DNA of 64,000 nt from Patagioenas fasciata (lineage: Eukaryota; Chordata; Aves; Columbiformes; Columbidae): the NCBI RefSeq assembly GCF_037038585.1, contig NC_092520.1, forward strand, positions 58,246,501-58,310,500, in the 5' to 3' direction. A program made the position numbers and the translations under genes. The notes under the pieces are model-generated. The model was not told the origin of the DNA. It saw nothing but the letters and a program-made list of their open reading frames with translations, and ran no database searches. Positions 23,860 to 34,500 of the stretch are shown here, in pieces (position 1 is the first letter of the stretch; each line of letters opens with the position of its first letter).

Positions 23860-26800
23860 CAATGGCAGTTCAAAGTCAAGAAAAATCAGGCTGAAAGCTG
23901 GTTTTCTTAGAGGGAAATTCCTGACAAAGTCTTCTTCCAAGTAAAATTTTTTGTCCCAGAAGTTGCAGATCTCTTTCTGAGATAGTGTTTCACAAATAGG
24001 AACTAGAAATTGCTCTAAAAAATTATGTAATTTTTGTTTCCTGAGTACTGTTAATGCATTTCTTTTACAGGAATTGCTGCAATTTTTTTAAGTAACAGGC
24101 CCATGGGTTCAAATGTTCTGCCCTCTCCTTGCCATCTTCATTTGTCCAGAGCTCAAAATACTTTCAGCAAACAGCTTTGTCAGTTCTGTTAGGAAAATTA
24201 TTTTATGGCACACTTGAAGTCTGATATTTGTCTTTGTCTGTGTTCTCTTTAGTTCGTCATCTAAATCACACTTCAGAAAGCCAATAAAGGAAGACATGAC
24301 CCAAAAACTAAGTACTTCTGATTAAATTATAGTTTCTATGAAATCTACTGGAATTTCAGCTCCGCAGTTGTAAAAAACAAAGCTTAATTTTGGGTAAAAC
24401 CAAAGACACCCCAAATATTTTACAATTATGGAGTTTTTCATAAAGACAGATAATACTAGATACAAGAAACTGCTATCATAAAGATATTAATACTTTTTGA
24501 ATCTGTTCCCTCCAAGACATGGAGGCAGAGAAGAACAGACAAATGAGATCCTAAACATTAATGGTTTTATTTTAACCTTATTTTTGTAGTTGTTTGGGGT
24601 TTTTTTGTGTGTGTTTGTTTTGATTGTTTGTTTGTTTTTTCCTCGTGTGTCATAGTAATGGTTTTAAAGTCCAAGTATTTGAAGACATGGTGTTACTTAT
24701 TTTTTATAAAGTGCAATACGTACACCCTTTCTGGTATAATTATATTAATAAATAATTAATATCTACTTTGATTGTTCATTATAAATCATTTGTTGCCTAA
24801 ATACCTATTTGAAAATGACATCACCTTATTCAAGGAATGTTTTGGGGAAGTTGTATGGCAGGGAACTGAACATCAACATTTATGTGTGCAATGGGGTCCC
24901 TTTCTCTGCCAGTTTACTCATGAATCTTTTAACTGCATCTTCTGCCTCCTTTATGCAGTCCAGCTTTGGAACTGTGTCTTTGGAGTTAATTTATGCTGTT
25001 GTTTGCTTGCCATACATACCTTTCTTCTCATTGTGAGAGGTGTCTATTGTATAACGGTGCCAGTACTGTGTATGCTTATCAGGCTGTGGAACACAGGCAT
25101 ACAAAAAATTCCTTCTTTCTAAGTGAGTCATGAACCCAGACTATTATTGCCTGCCAGGGATTTTTTTCCAAACATAAAGCAATGATTAAGAACAGACATT
25201 GAAGAGAATCCTGAAACATAACCCCTGATTTCATATTTAGCGATTTATCTTTTTCAGTGACCTTTGGACTAATCTGCAGCACATGAAACCAGCAACTTTA
25301 CCACACCTACCAACTCACGACAGTGCTACTTATTGTTATTGCCAGTAGATGGCGTTCTTTATATTAACTAACTACATAAGAGTTTGAAACTACTTTGTCA
25401 CTTTTTTTTTACTTTCCCCCAAGGGTTTGGTTGATAAATATTTTCTTCCCAGAGTATTCATGGAAATCATACGTACCTGCTATTTTGAAATGTTTTGTCA
25501 AAAATCCTTATTTCAATTCACCACATCAATAATCTATTTTTTAGTGTTTTTGTTTGTTTGTTTTGTTGTTTTTTTTTTCCCCCCCCAAATCAAACAGTTA
25601 TTTCAGATTCATGTAATGATACAGTTCAACTGAAATAGTAATTTTTACTTTTATTTGGAACAAGGAAAAGGAAAGGATTTTTCTGTTCCTCTTTTGGAAG
25701 ATGAAATTTAATGGAGAGCTTGGAGTTAAATATTGCTGCTTTCATTCGAGAAAACTTTGAGATATTTCTGTTGCCCCATTGCCTATTGTCTGCAGCATCT
25801 ATGGACTATGGACTCAACCATTTTTTCTCTAGCAGATTTGTAATGACAGAGCTGAGGGAAAACCCCAGCAACCTGAGTCCAAATAATTTATATATCACTT
25901 TTAAAAATTATTTTTTCCCTTTAAATGCTTAATCGAAAGCCCATTAAAGTTCCCAAGGAGATGTATACTGGCAATGGAACTTTTTAGACCTGTTTCAATG
26001 GATACTGAAACGAGAAGGCTGCTCACGAATTAAAATACTTTGATGGAAGCTAACCAGAAGGTATTTGGTCCATCAATCATATTGGAATCCATGACCTTTG
26101 CAATAATAAATGAGCAACTGAAGTCTAGAAGATATTTCAAGATCTATTGCATTTCAAAATGTATTGCATATTCCACTGCATAATCCAGGTATTGATCCTG
26201 GTGGCTTTTGTCTGGTGCTGAATGTTTATTTCACAAGCACCAACCAGTAGGTAGGAGGTAGACATCCCCGGAGGTGTGTGCACCAGAAGTCTCATGTCCT
26301 CAGCTGGGATTCTGGAGTACTGTACACTTGGTTCAATTGGGTATTGCATGCAAACTGAGTCCATCACTTTATGGCTGTGGAGCCCCTGTTCACCCAGATG
26401 TGAGATTGTGGTGTGAGCAGCAGCCTGTCTCATTCTGGGCAAATAAGCCTCCTCTGTTTGGAGGAGGTACTGCTAGATGTGGGACATTTTCCAGATAAAA
26501 CTATTGGTGTTGATGAATATATATCTACTAAGTAATGAATTCATATCAGCAATTGCTTTGTTTCTAAACCTAGCCTTTGAATGGCAGTGACTTTCAGTCT
26601 TTAATAGTGTACAGCAGTGTCAAACTGAAGAACTAATTTGGAAGACACTCTGTCCCAGTAGATCAACTGACCTGTGTAGGCTTACACCCTGTAGCACAGA
26701 ACAAACAAAATAGAATTTTACCTTACTTCTATTATTTCCAGGGCCATCAGAAGTCTTGCATGCAGTGACCTGGTTGCAGTGTCAGTGAGTACAAAGGAAT

Positions 26801-28718
26801 TAGTCACAGTGGTGATTCTTGTCATGACACTGTAGTTAGAAGACCAAGTTGAGTGCCAAGGAAGAACAAAGGCATTTTAATTATGTTTATGATTATGGGC
26901 AAAATGCCTATAGAAGGAATATGCAGGTCATCAGTAATGCTCTGCTACCCAGAGGTTATTCCATTTACCCGGTCTTCCTTGGAAATGTTCTTCACAAATG
27001 CTGCTTACTTAGAGAAGATGCTGCCACATTAATCTGTGCCAAATACTACCTTACCACACAAGGAATTGCATTAAATTTATGCAGCTTGAGGAGTAAGATA
27101 TTTATTCCTTGCTGCACAGATGTTCAGGTTTTTCGCGGAACACACACTGGAGCATTTTTGAAGGGCAGCTCAAAGTGTCTCCCACCCTTTAAAGTTTCAT
27201 ATAAGCTTTAAATGGACTCTGAAATTAAAAGGAATTAATAGAAACTAGAAATGTCACAACCTATGCAAACTTACTTTTTTTTTTTTTTTGTGTACATAAA
27301 GACATACTGGTATTCTGTTTGCTGCTTCTATGTTACATTAAAGTAGAGATGCATTGTTACCTTTGTCGTGACTAGTAAATTTGATTTTGTTATCCTTAAT
27401 CCATGCCTTCATCAAAAAGCACAGGCTACAAATCTGTTTTACTGTTATTGAAATGATAATTACCTTGAGCTGGTATGCAAATGTTATAAATTCTGGATCT
27501 TTTCATTCAATTTTTTACCTCTAATTAGATGTTTTGGGCTTGTACCCAAATGAGCAATAGTTCTGTTTTATTATTTTCAGCATGTTTTAATACTTAAAAG
27601 CAGTTACCACAAACAAGAAATATACTTATCTTTTTTCAGTATTCTGGATGTAGAAAGAATTGGGTAGTTATTCTAAACAGCCTGCACTTAATTTGTAGTA
27701 GCTATCTTTTTATTTCATAACACCTCACAGATTCAAAAATATTTCTAGATACCTCTCTATGACCTTTGTTACTGATCTGTGAGCAATCTGAATGTGATGC
27801 ACCATTGATTATCATCAAATATAGATATTTGCAAGAAATAATCAACTCAGAGGCCTCTTGGTCTCACGTAATGATGTATTGAAATTCATTATTGGCATTA
27901 GTCATAGGTGGCTGATTTTTGACTGGAGGTATCACAGTAACGTTATGGTCAAGAATATATTTGTCCAGATTTTGTGACGATACAGATGAATAGTAATTGA
28001 ACATCCAATGATTGTTTTATAGGCATTTCAATTACTTAACACAGCAAAAAAGAAACAGGTAATGATGAATAGAGGTAAAACATAAGAAGTGTAAATATGG
28101 CTTTATAATTTCCTAAGCCTTAGTAACTCTTTGGTGGCAATAGCAACCAAACAAAAGACAAGAGAAAATAAAAAAGCTCTGAAGAGACAGAAGGAAGAGT
28201 ATTATGAGTATAAATATAAATGCATTAATCAACATTTATACTGGTATTCCTGAGGTCTGAAATGAAGTGCATAATGATGAGCAGCTGTATCTAAATCAAA
28301 ACAAGATGCACAAGAATCTACCACTTGTAGGATTATCTAGCATTCTAAACTCCAGACATTAATTACAGTTCTGTACTTGGGTCATCTCAGTGAATACATC
28401 AACAATAGGTCATAGGAATTTCAGATAAAACTTCTCATTCTGAGTGTTGAGCACAGTGAGGTTTATGAGCATCTTGAAGGCATCATCAGTCTTTTGGGTA
28501 GGAAGTTGCACTTCTGTAAATTTGCAAGTTGTATCAGTTTCTATTGAGATCAGGTAGATCGCTTTTCAGATGACAAACTTTCAAGGATGATCTAAGAAGC
28601 AGATACCCTATAGAAAGGAAAAAGTGCTCTACTAGAGTTCATTCTCCTGCTCAGCAGTTTTTCTTGCTTCTATGTTTAACTTGTAAATTCTTAAACTTAG
28701 AGTTTATCTTTTTTATAG
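23860..28718 (+). other. ITGBL1: Intronic stretch, one CTCF-like motif
   Basis: About 4.9 kb of AT-rich intron without a recognised repeat. A CTCF core-motif match is annotated at 25342-25354. T-rich runs lie near 24585-24645 and 25555-25590. A 120-codon open frame at 26849-27211 was considered and rejected. I see nothing else to report. Confidence 0.65.
25342..25354 (+). promoter_or_regulatory. CTCF core-motif match
   Basis: CCAGTAGATGGCG fits the vertebrate CTCF core CCASYAGRKGGCR at every position. It stands alone in AT-rich, otherwise CpG-poor intron DNA, where chance matches to this GC-rich motif are uncommon. Occupancy cannot be inferred from sequence. Confidence 0.4.
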
Positions 28719-28803
28719 CCAGCAGTCATGAAACTTGACATGATGGGTTTGGGTCTGCTTGTCTTAGCTGCAATACAAATAGAACATGCAAACATAACCA
28801 GTG
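28719..28803 (+). other. Candidate exon with signal-peptide-like start (not ITGBL1)
   Basis: A good acceptor (TTTATCTTTTTTATAG) is followed after nine bases by ATG at 28728. The next 25 codons begin MKLDMMGLGLLVLAAI and end EHANITS. A hydrophobic core of about 12 residues is followed by a possible signal-peptidase site after EHA or LAA and an Asn-Ile-Thr sequon. The frame then meets G/GTAAGTA, a near-ideal donor, in phase 1. Phase-1 introns just after a signal peptide are common in secreted and Ig-type genes. It cannot be an ITGBL1 exon in sequence, since repeat 6 joins directly to repeat 7. I do not recognise the protein. It may be a small nested gene or a coincidence of splice signals. Confidence 0.22.
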
Positions 28804-29120
28804 GTAAGTAATATTTAAATTAAATCTGAGGCTGGTTTAGCTGTAAATGATATTCACACTAACTGGCCTTATAAATAGTGCTTACTGATATGGAATTATA
28901 TATTGACTGTTATTTAGTCATTTGACAAGTGTAGCTGTGTTTCTGAAGAGCTCTTTCTGAGGTTAGAAATGTGTTTCTTTCTCAATGGGAATGACTCATA
29001 TCATCACAAATTTGATATTGTGACATTTTCAGGTTTTTTCCATCTTATCGATGCAGATTCAGAGTGTTATATGTTGACTGAACTGAGTCAGCAAGGTGAC
29101 AGAATCTTGTCTAGATTCAT

Positions 29121-29266
29121 TTAAAAGGATTGTGGAGCAATAGATCCTTTAGATAATGGAGTGCAATAATGATTTGTTCTGCTTAAAAACTTATTAAAAG
29201 GATTTTGGAGCAATAGATCCTTTAGATAATGGAGTGCAATAATGATTTGTTCTGCTTAAAAACTTA
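29121..29266. repeat. 73-base tandem duplication
   Basis: Two adjacent 73-base copies (29121-29193 and 29194-29266) differ at a single base that I can see (GATTGTGG versus GATTTTGG). The near-identity suggests a recent duplication compared with the age of the surrounding transposon relics. It lies within the hypothetical intron between the candidate exons at 28719 and 29486. Confidence 0.95.
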
Positions 29267-29485
29267 TAAAAAGGAAATTTCTCCCCTCACAGAGGGGTGA
29301 GTTTTTGACAACTATCTCTTCTGAGCTAGGAAATAACAAGCAGCTTTTATTTGGGGATTGACTTGTTCAGATTTCCAATGGTGGACCGTTTAGCCCTATT
29401 TAAGGTAGATGACTATGGGCACCATAATTTTTGCATATTCAAATTTAAAAACATAATTTTCTTTTATCTTGCTGTATCTCTTTAG

Positions 29486-29742
29486 GAATTCTTATCTGTG
29501 AACAGGTGAGCAAGATCTACTTGCACAGGCACTCACAGAAAGTGAATCTCAAATTTATAAGCTTAAAAATTTTCACCCTAATTGCTACGCTTTTTTTGTT
29601 TAAACTTAGGGCAAAACTTGGCTCAGCAGACTGGCAGAATTTTTCAGTCCCCTTACAGAGGCAAGCAAATAAGCCAGACAGGGACCCGATTACAATCTTT
29701 ACATGGAATTACTTTATGTCAGTAAAGATTGTGCAGTGCTAA
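29486..29742 (+). other. Candidate second exon in phase with 28719-28803
   Basis: The acceptor is strong (TGCTGTATCTCTTTAG). Joined to the phase-1 donor at 28803, the sequence reads GILICEQ and stays open for 85 codons to TAA at 29740-29742. This gives a 110-residue product with the upstream exon. The stretch includes a hydrophobic segment (FISLKIFTLIATLFLFKL), a second sequon (NFS) and only two cysteines. After codon 7 there is also a usable donor, CAG/GTGAGC, so the exon could instead be only 20 bases. AATAAA occurs at 30224-30229. I recognise no family. An 85-codon frame is not long enough by itself to prove coding. Confidence 0.15.
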
Positions 29743-30334
29743 AGGCAATGTGCTCTGTATATTTTGCAGAGAACTTGTTACCATTTCTAACTCCCTTTGT
29801 CAAAATCCCAAATAGCTTGTGCCTCATGCAGAAAACTTTGCAATTTCAGCAGTTTCAGCATGGTTAAAACCTTTGAGTTCTGCTAAGTATTTTCTATATA
29901 GTTTTACATATAAGCAACCTTCAGGGGGTTCTCCATTTGCTGAAATAATTACTTGCGGGGAGATAATTTAATCTACATTTCTTCAAGTTTTTCCTGAATT
30001 ACCACAGTAATTATATGTTTCTATAATGTGTTTTGCCCAATAATGGCAGAAATGTTTCAGTGTAAGCCAATGACAAAAAAAAAATCACATAATCAATGTA
30101 TCATATAAATCTTCACACAGCTTTTTAAAACTCCTGTTGGACAGTGGGGACTGGATGTAGAAACCTTTCTGGCAGGTGAAATGTTCCTGCTATATCTGAA
30201 TATGTACAGCTCATTAGTGGAGCAATAAAAAAATAGGATAAATTCCAAATAATATAAAATTGATCTTGAAACCAATGCAAGAAATTGAAATGAAAATCAT
30301 ATTTCAGAAAGATCAGGAAAAAAAAATAGATGGA

Positions 30335-30865
30335 CAGGGAGAGGGGGAAGAGGGGAAGAGACTGAGAAGCAGCAGTGCGAACAACAAGGTCAGCAAAGGG
30401 AGGAGGAGGCTCTCCCAGGCAGAGCAGCTATCACTGCAGCCCATGGAGGACCCAAACTGGAGCAGGTGGATGTTCAGGGAGGACATGTGGCTTGCGATGA
30501 GCCCCCACTGGAGTAGATTGTCCTGAAACACTGGAGCCCATGTGATGGGACCCATGTAGGTGCAGGGGTGCAGTGTGAGGAGGCGGGAGCAGAGAGAGGA
30601 GCGGGTACAGACCAGCCGGAGGTCCCCATTCCCCATCGCTCTGGAACACTGTGGCAGGGGAGGATTCAGGAGTACAGGAGGGGAGATGAACATGGGAAGG
30701 GGGTAGGAAAGGTATAGTTTTAACATTTGTTTTTTGTTTCCCAGTACTCAGATTACAAATAAAATATCTATTCAATATCATTAAATATTTATGACTCATT
30801 AAATAATATTATGCTAATTAAAATTATTTTTTCCTCAAGTCAGCTGTTTTGCCCACTGAATTGAA
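30335..30865 (+). mobile_element. Avian endogenous-retrovirus LTR-like fragment, plus orientation
   Basis: A purine- and G-rich block with 'CACTGCAGCCCATGGAGGAC', 'GGAGCAGGTGGATGTTC' and 'CCCCATTCCCCATCGC', then the T-rich stretch, 'CAAATAAAAT' and 'CTCAAGTCAGCTGTTTTGCCC'. This order matches, from memory, the body of a widespread bird LTR of ERV type. The expected terminal part after 'TTTTGCCC' is missing, and no partner LTR or internal gag/pol is present. It is therefore a degraded, truncated fragment. The family assignment is from memory and could not be checked. Open frames on the minus strand across it are compositional and not coding. Confidence 0.6.
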
Positions 30866-31240
30866 CTTTGAAAAGACAATTTACAATTCTGATGTTTAGA
30901 TTCCATACAGACACTTACATACTGAGGTCATTAGTTTCTGTTTGATTTAAGAACAAAACTGTATTTTCAAGAAAGGTGTGTCACCCTGATTCGAAGGTGA
31001 ACACAGCACTTTGTCTGATGGCATTTTGATGATTAAACACCTTAATTACTGTAACAATTTGCAACACAACATAAATATCCAAAAAGTCATTGATACTATC
31101 TTCTCTAATTTCTACAAGAATTTGAAAAATAAATAAGCGTGCATTCTGGCCCACTTAGAAAGATGAAAGTGGTTCCCTGCTTCCACAAAACCAGAAGTTC
31201 ATGGTCATCACTTTCCAATTTCAGAAAAAATAAGCTTTAT

Positions 31241-31504
31241 TCATAGAATCATACAATGCAATGAGTTGGAAGGGACCCACAAGGATCATCCAGTCCAACT
31301 CCTGTCCCTGCACAGGACAACCCCACAGTTCACACCATGTGTCTGAGGGCTTGTCCAGTCTCTTCTTGAACACTGTCAGGCTTGGGGCCGTGACACCTCC
31401 CTGGGGAGCCTGTTCCAGTGCTGCACCACCCTCTGGGGGAAGAACCTTTTCCTCATGTCCAACCTAAACCTCCCCTGGCACATCTTCCTGCCATTCCCCT
31501 GGGG
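31241..31504 (-). mobile_element. CR1 LINE fragment, 3' end, minus orientation
   Basis: It begins 'TCATAGAATCATACAATGCA', then 'GTTGGAAGGGACCCACAAGG' and 'CATCCAGTCCAACTCCTG', and continues to 'CTCATGTCCAACCTAAACC' and 'TTCCTGCCATTCCCCTGGGG'. The wording differs from the copies at 1792, 23393 and 48816 (AGTTGGAAGGGACCCA against GGTTGGAAGAGACC), so it belongs to a different CR1 subfamily. 5'-truncated. Confidence 0.93.
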
Positions 31505-34500
31505 AATGGGATACTATCATACTGATCTATACATATGCTGCTTTAATAATTCATTTGTCAAATGGTAGTTATCCTTAGTCAAGACGAAATGAAGCCCTAA
31601 AATCTTTACCTGAAATTTTGTGTAATGGTGGCGTTGGCAGACATGTACTAGGAGTGGAGGGTAACTGCTAATACTTGGTCTGCATGATCCACTGCCAATA
31701 CTTTTTAAAAATTTCTTTATAACTAAGTTCTGCATGGTAAGTTTTGGCTGAGGTCAAGTAGTACAGAGTTTGGAATTTCTTTGCAATTGACACTAAATAG
31801 CTACCAGGATAGGAAAGAGTGGTAGATAAGAAAATGAAGGCCAGCTTCTCTAACAATTCTAAAAGATGATGCTATACTAAGCATAGATATATACATTTCT
31901 ATAAACTTACAGAATCATGAAAAAAATTAGTAGCAAGGAAGATTATTTTAAATTCTTTCTCCTTTTTCTTTTTTTTTCCTACTTTATATTATTAAAAAAA
32001 AAAAAACAAAACAGTATGTCAAAGTATATACTCCCTTTATTGAGCTTTTCTATTTTAAGGAACGACAACAGAATTTAGTAAAATGTTTATCCTAGAAAAA
32101 TATCAAAGCATAGGCCAAGACTAGCTTTACTGTTCTCACAGGTAAAAACAGATCTCTTAAGATCAAGCAATGATTTATTAATGGAGAAAAAGCCTAACAA
32201 TTGAGACTTAAAAACCTATTTTTTATCCCAGCACCATCTACCCCATTAATAAAAGACGAAAACACTGAGATAAAATTCTGTATGGTAATGATGTGACGAG
32301 TGGGACCTTTTCATTCCAAAATGTCCCAAATAATGGTGTTTCTAATTAGGTCTGTAGCAAAGTGTATTACACAAATTTTACAGTTCTTACAACTGTGTAA
32401 AGTGCTGTGAATTTCACGGAGAAATATATCACAGAATATTTTTCTAGTTTTACAGGTAACTTCAAGATAACCTCTTGCTTCAGTCTGAGATAGCTCAGAT
32501 CCTGCTTAGTGTTTGCCTTCAAAAACACCACATATGTGTTAAGGAAGCATAAAATACTGCATGGTGAGTCTTTTAAATGGCACTATTTGTGTGAGAGTAG
32601 ATGCATAATGGCAAGCTAATGATTCTACTGTGTCTGCACATTTAATAAACCATACCGAGGTTTCTACTTGGGCTCTGCAATTAGTCACCAGCTATCCAAG
32701 GTTTAGTTTCAACTACTCTGTGATCAGTTGTATTCTTTTAGCGCCTCTGCTCTCCACCCAGGAGCTGACAGCAGTATTTCTGCAAGCACTGTACGCCTAT
32801 CTGGCAACAGGTGGTGGCTTTTGTCTGAAGAGGTTTTGTGTTTAAGGAGGGACCATTCCGTTCTGTTGACAATGAATAATGGCATATGGGAGATGGAAAG
32901 GAACATTGCCTTCTCAGGCTTAGCGTTAGCTGAAATTTTAATTGTTCTTGTCTTCTGTGTTATCAATTATAATGTCACATTCTCTGCTCTGGCTTTCAAC
33001 AAACTGTATGTTTTATTGCGAAGCCTAATATTCCCCAGTAAGAAATATATAATCGCATACTTAAATACAGCATGAAAGCATATTTTGAACTTATAGTCTG
33101 AAATAATGAGTAACACCTGCTTCCACTGGTTATTTAGCCCTGCTCAAATACCTTCCTAATTGCCTACCACCTTAGCGGAACAAAAAGAGTAATTACAGAT
33201 GTTATATAGTACTTCCAAACAACACAGATTAATTAGATTGCACCATACATTTATTGCTGCCTTCATATTTACTCTGTCAGGAACTCTTTGCACTGCTTTC
33301 TATTTAGTGCGATTTGGGGTTGTATTTAGTGTTGTGAAGACTTTTGACAAAGAGAAATATTTGGCAGTTCTACTAATTAGGCCAGACTTGGTACCTGGAT
33401 GAGAAATTTCAGCACTGTTATCTACCTGAGTTTTTTTATTCACGCCTTCAAAGCTTCTGTCAGACGCTTCAAAGAGGACTTTGCGATACTGTAAGAAACA
33501 AGAAAAATTTCAAAACAAAATGCAAACTCTTGCAGAATTATATTTTTTAAATGCTGTTTGATAACAGCTGAAAGGATTATCCACATTTCACAAGTGCAAA
33601 GCGCAAATGCATCAACGGCAATGACATTTACTATTCAACTCACAGCAAAATTATATAGAGGGTTGTGTATTCGTGGCTGCATTCATATCATTGCCTGTAT
33701 TTACAGTTGTATTTTCATTCTCAGGAGTCAATGAGAACTGCCTACACCTGTTTCAAATTTTTGACCTTCACTTGAAGGTGCTGAAATGATCTTTCTGATT
33801 GTTGTTTGATATCCTTTTGGGAAAAAAAAAAACAAACAACAACTTATTTTGAGAATGGAACAAGACAAAGAATGATTTTTTTTTTCCCCCTTGTTTCATT
33901 GTCCACTCCTAAAATTTACTCCTTTGATACCTGGAAACAAATGGGTTTCTCTGAACTCTGAGTTAAACAAGAATGGTTAGAATTCATGAATGCTATAAGC
34001 CTTTTCTCACCTGACATTTTATAGATTATTGTGTCTGCTTGCGGATCCATAGGCAATCTTGAAGGGATCCTTGCTCTTCTGTGAGGGATGCACAGAAGGG
34101 AGCTGAGCTTTGTAACACAGAGTCAGGCATATCGAATCTGAATCGTCCAAAGCTTTTCAGGGTCAGTGAAGGGCTACAGAATCAGATATTCTGTTGTTTT
34201 GCTTCAGTATAGCAATTTATGCATTGTTCTAGGCTAAATCAGGATTTTTTTTGTGTTTAGGCAGATTTATTCAAACTATAACCTTAACGGATGTTCCCTG
34301 ACATGTGGTGCCTCTTAGCTTCCAGTTCATAAACAGGGTAGGGCAAAACTATTTTCAGAAACATCTGTAATTCTAAATAGATTATCCTTTCCCTTAATAT
34401 ACATTATAAGGTTACAGTCAAGCTGTCTAATGTTAACGTGGCATCCAAATTCCTTCTATGGATAGGTCCTAACTTCTGGGAAAAGAAAAAAACTGTGCAA

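Noticed and set aside
23575..23940. A 121-codon minus-strand frame that reads like protein.
   Set aside because: This is the decayed end of CR1 ORF2 and the CR1 3' region, already covered by the CR1 annotation.
26849..27211. A 120-codon open frame on the plus strand.
   Set aside because: It begins at a non-ATG codon, has no splice signals matching a gene model, and shows no domain. One frame of this length is expected by chance in 64 kb read in six frames.
30313..30799. Minus-strand open frames of 122-137 codons rich in Ser, Leu and Pro.
   Set aside because: They lie in the purine-rich LTR-like fragment, whose complement lacks stop codons for compositional reasons. They are not genes.
32600..33420. 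A cluster of overlapping open frames (up to 115 codons) as a possible gene.
   Set aside because: Frames overlap on both strands with no shared start, splice or domain evidence. A conserved non-coding element is possible but cannot be shown from one sequence.
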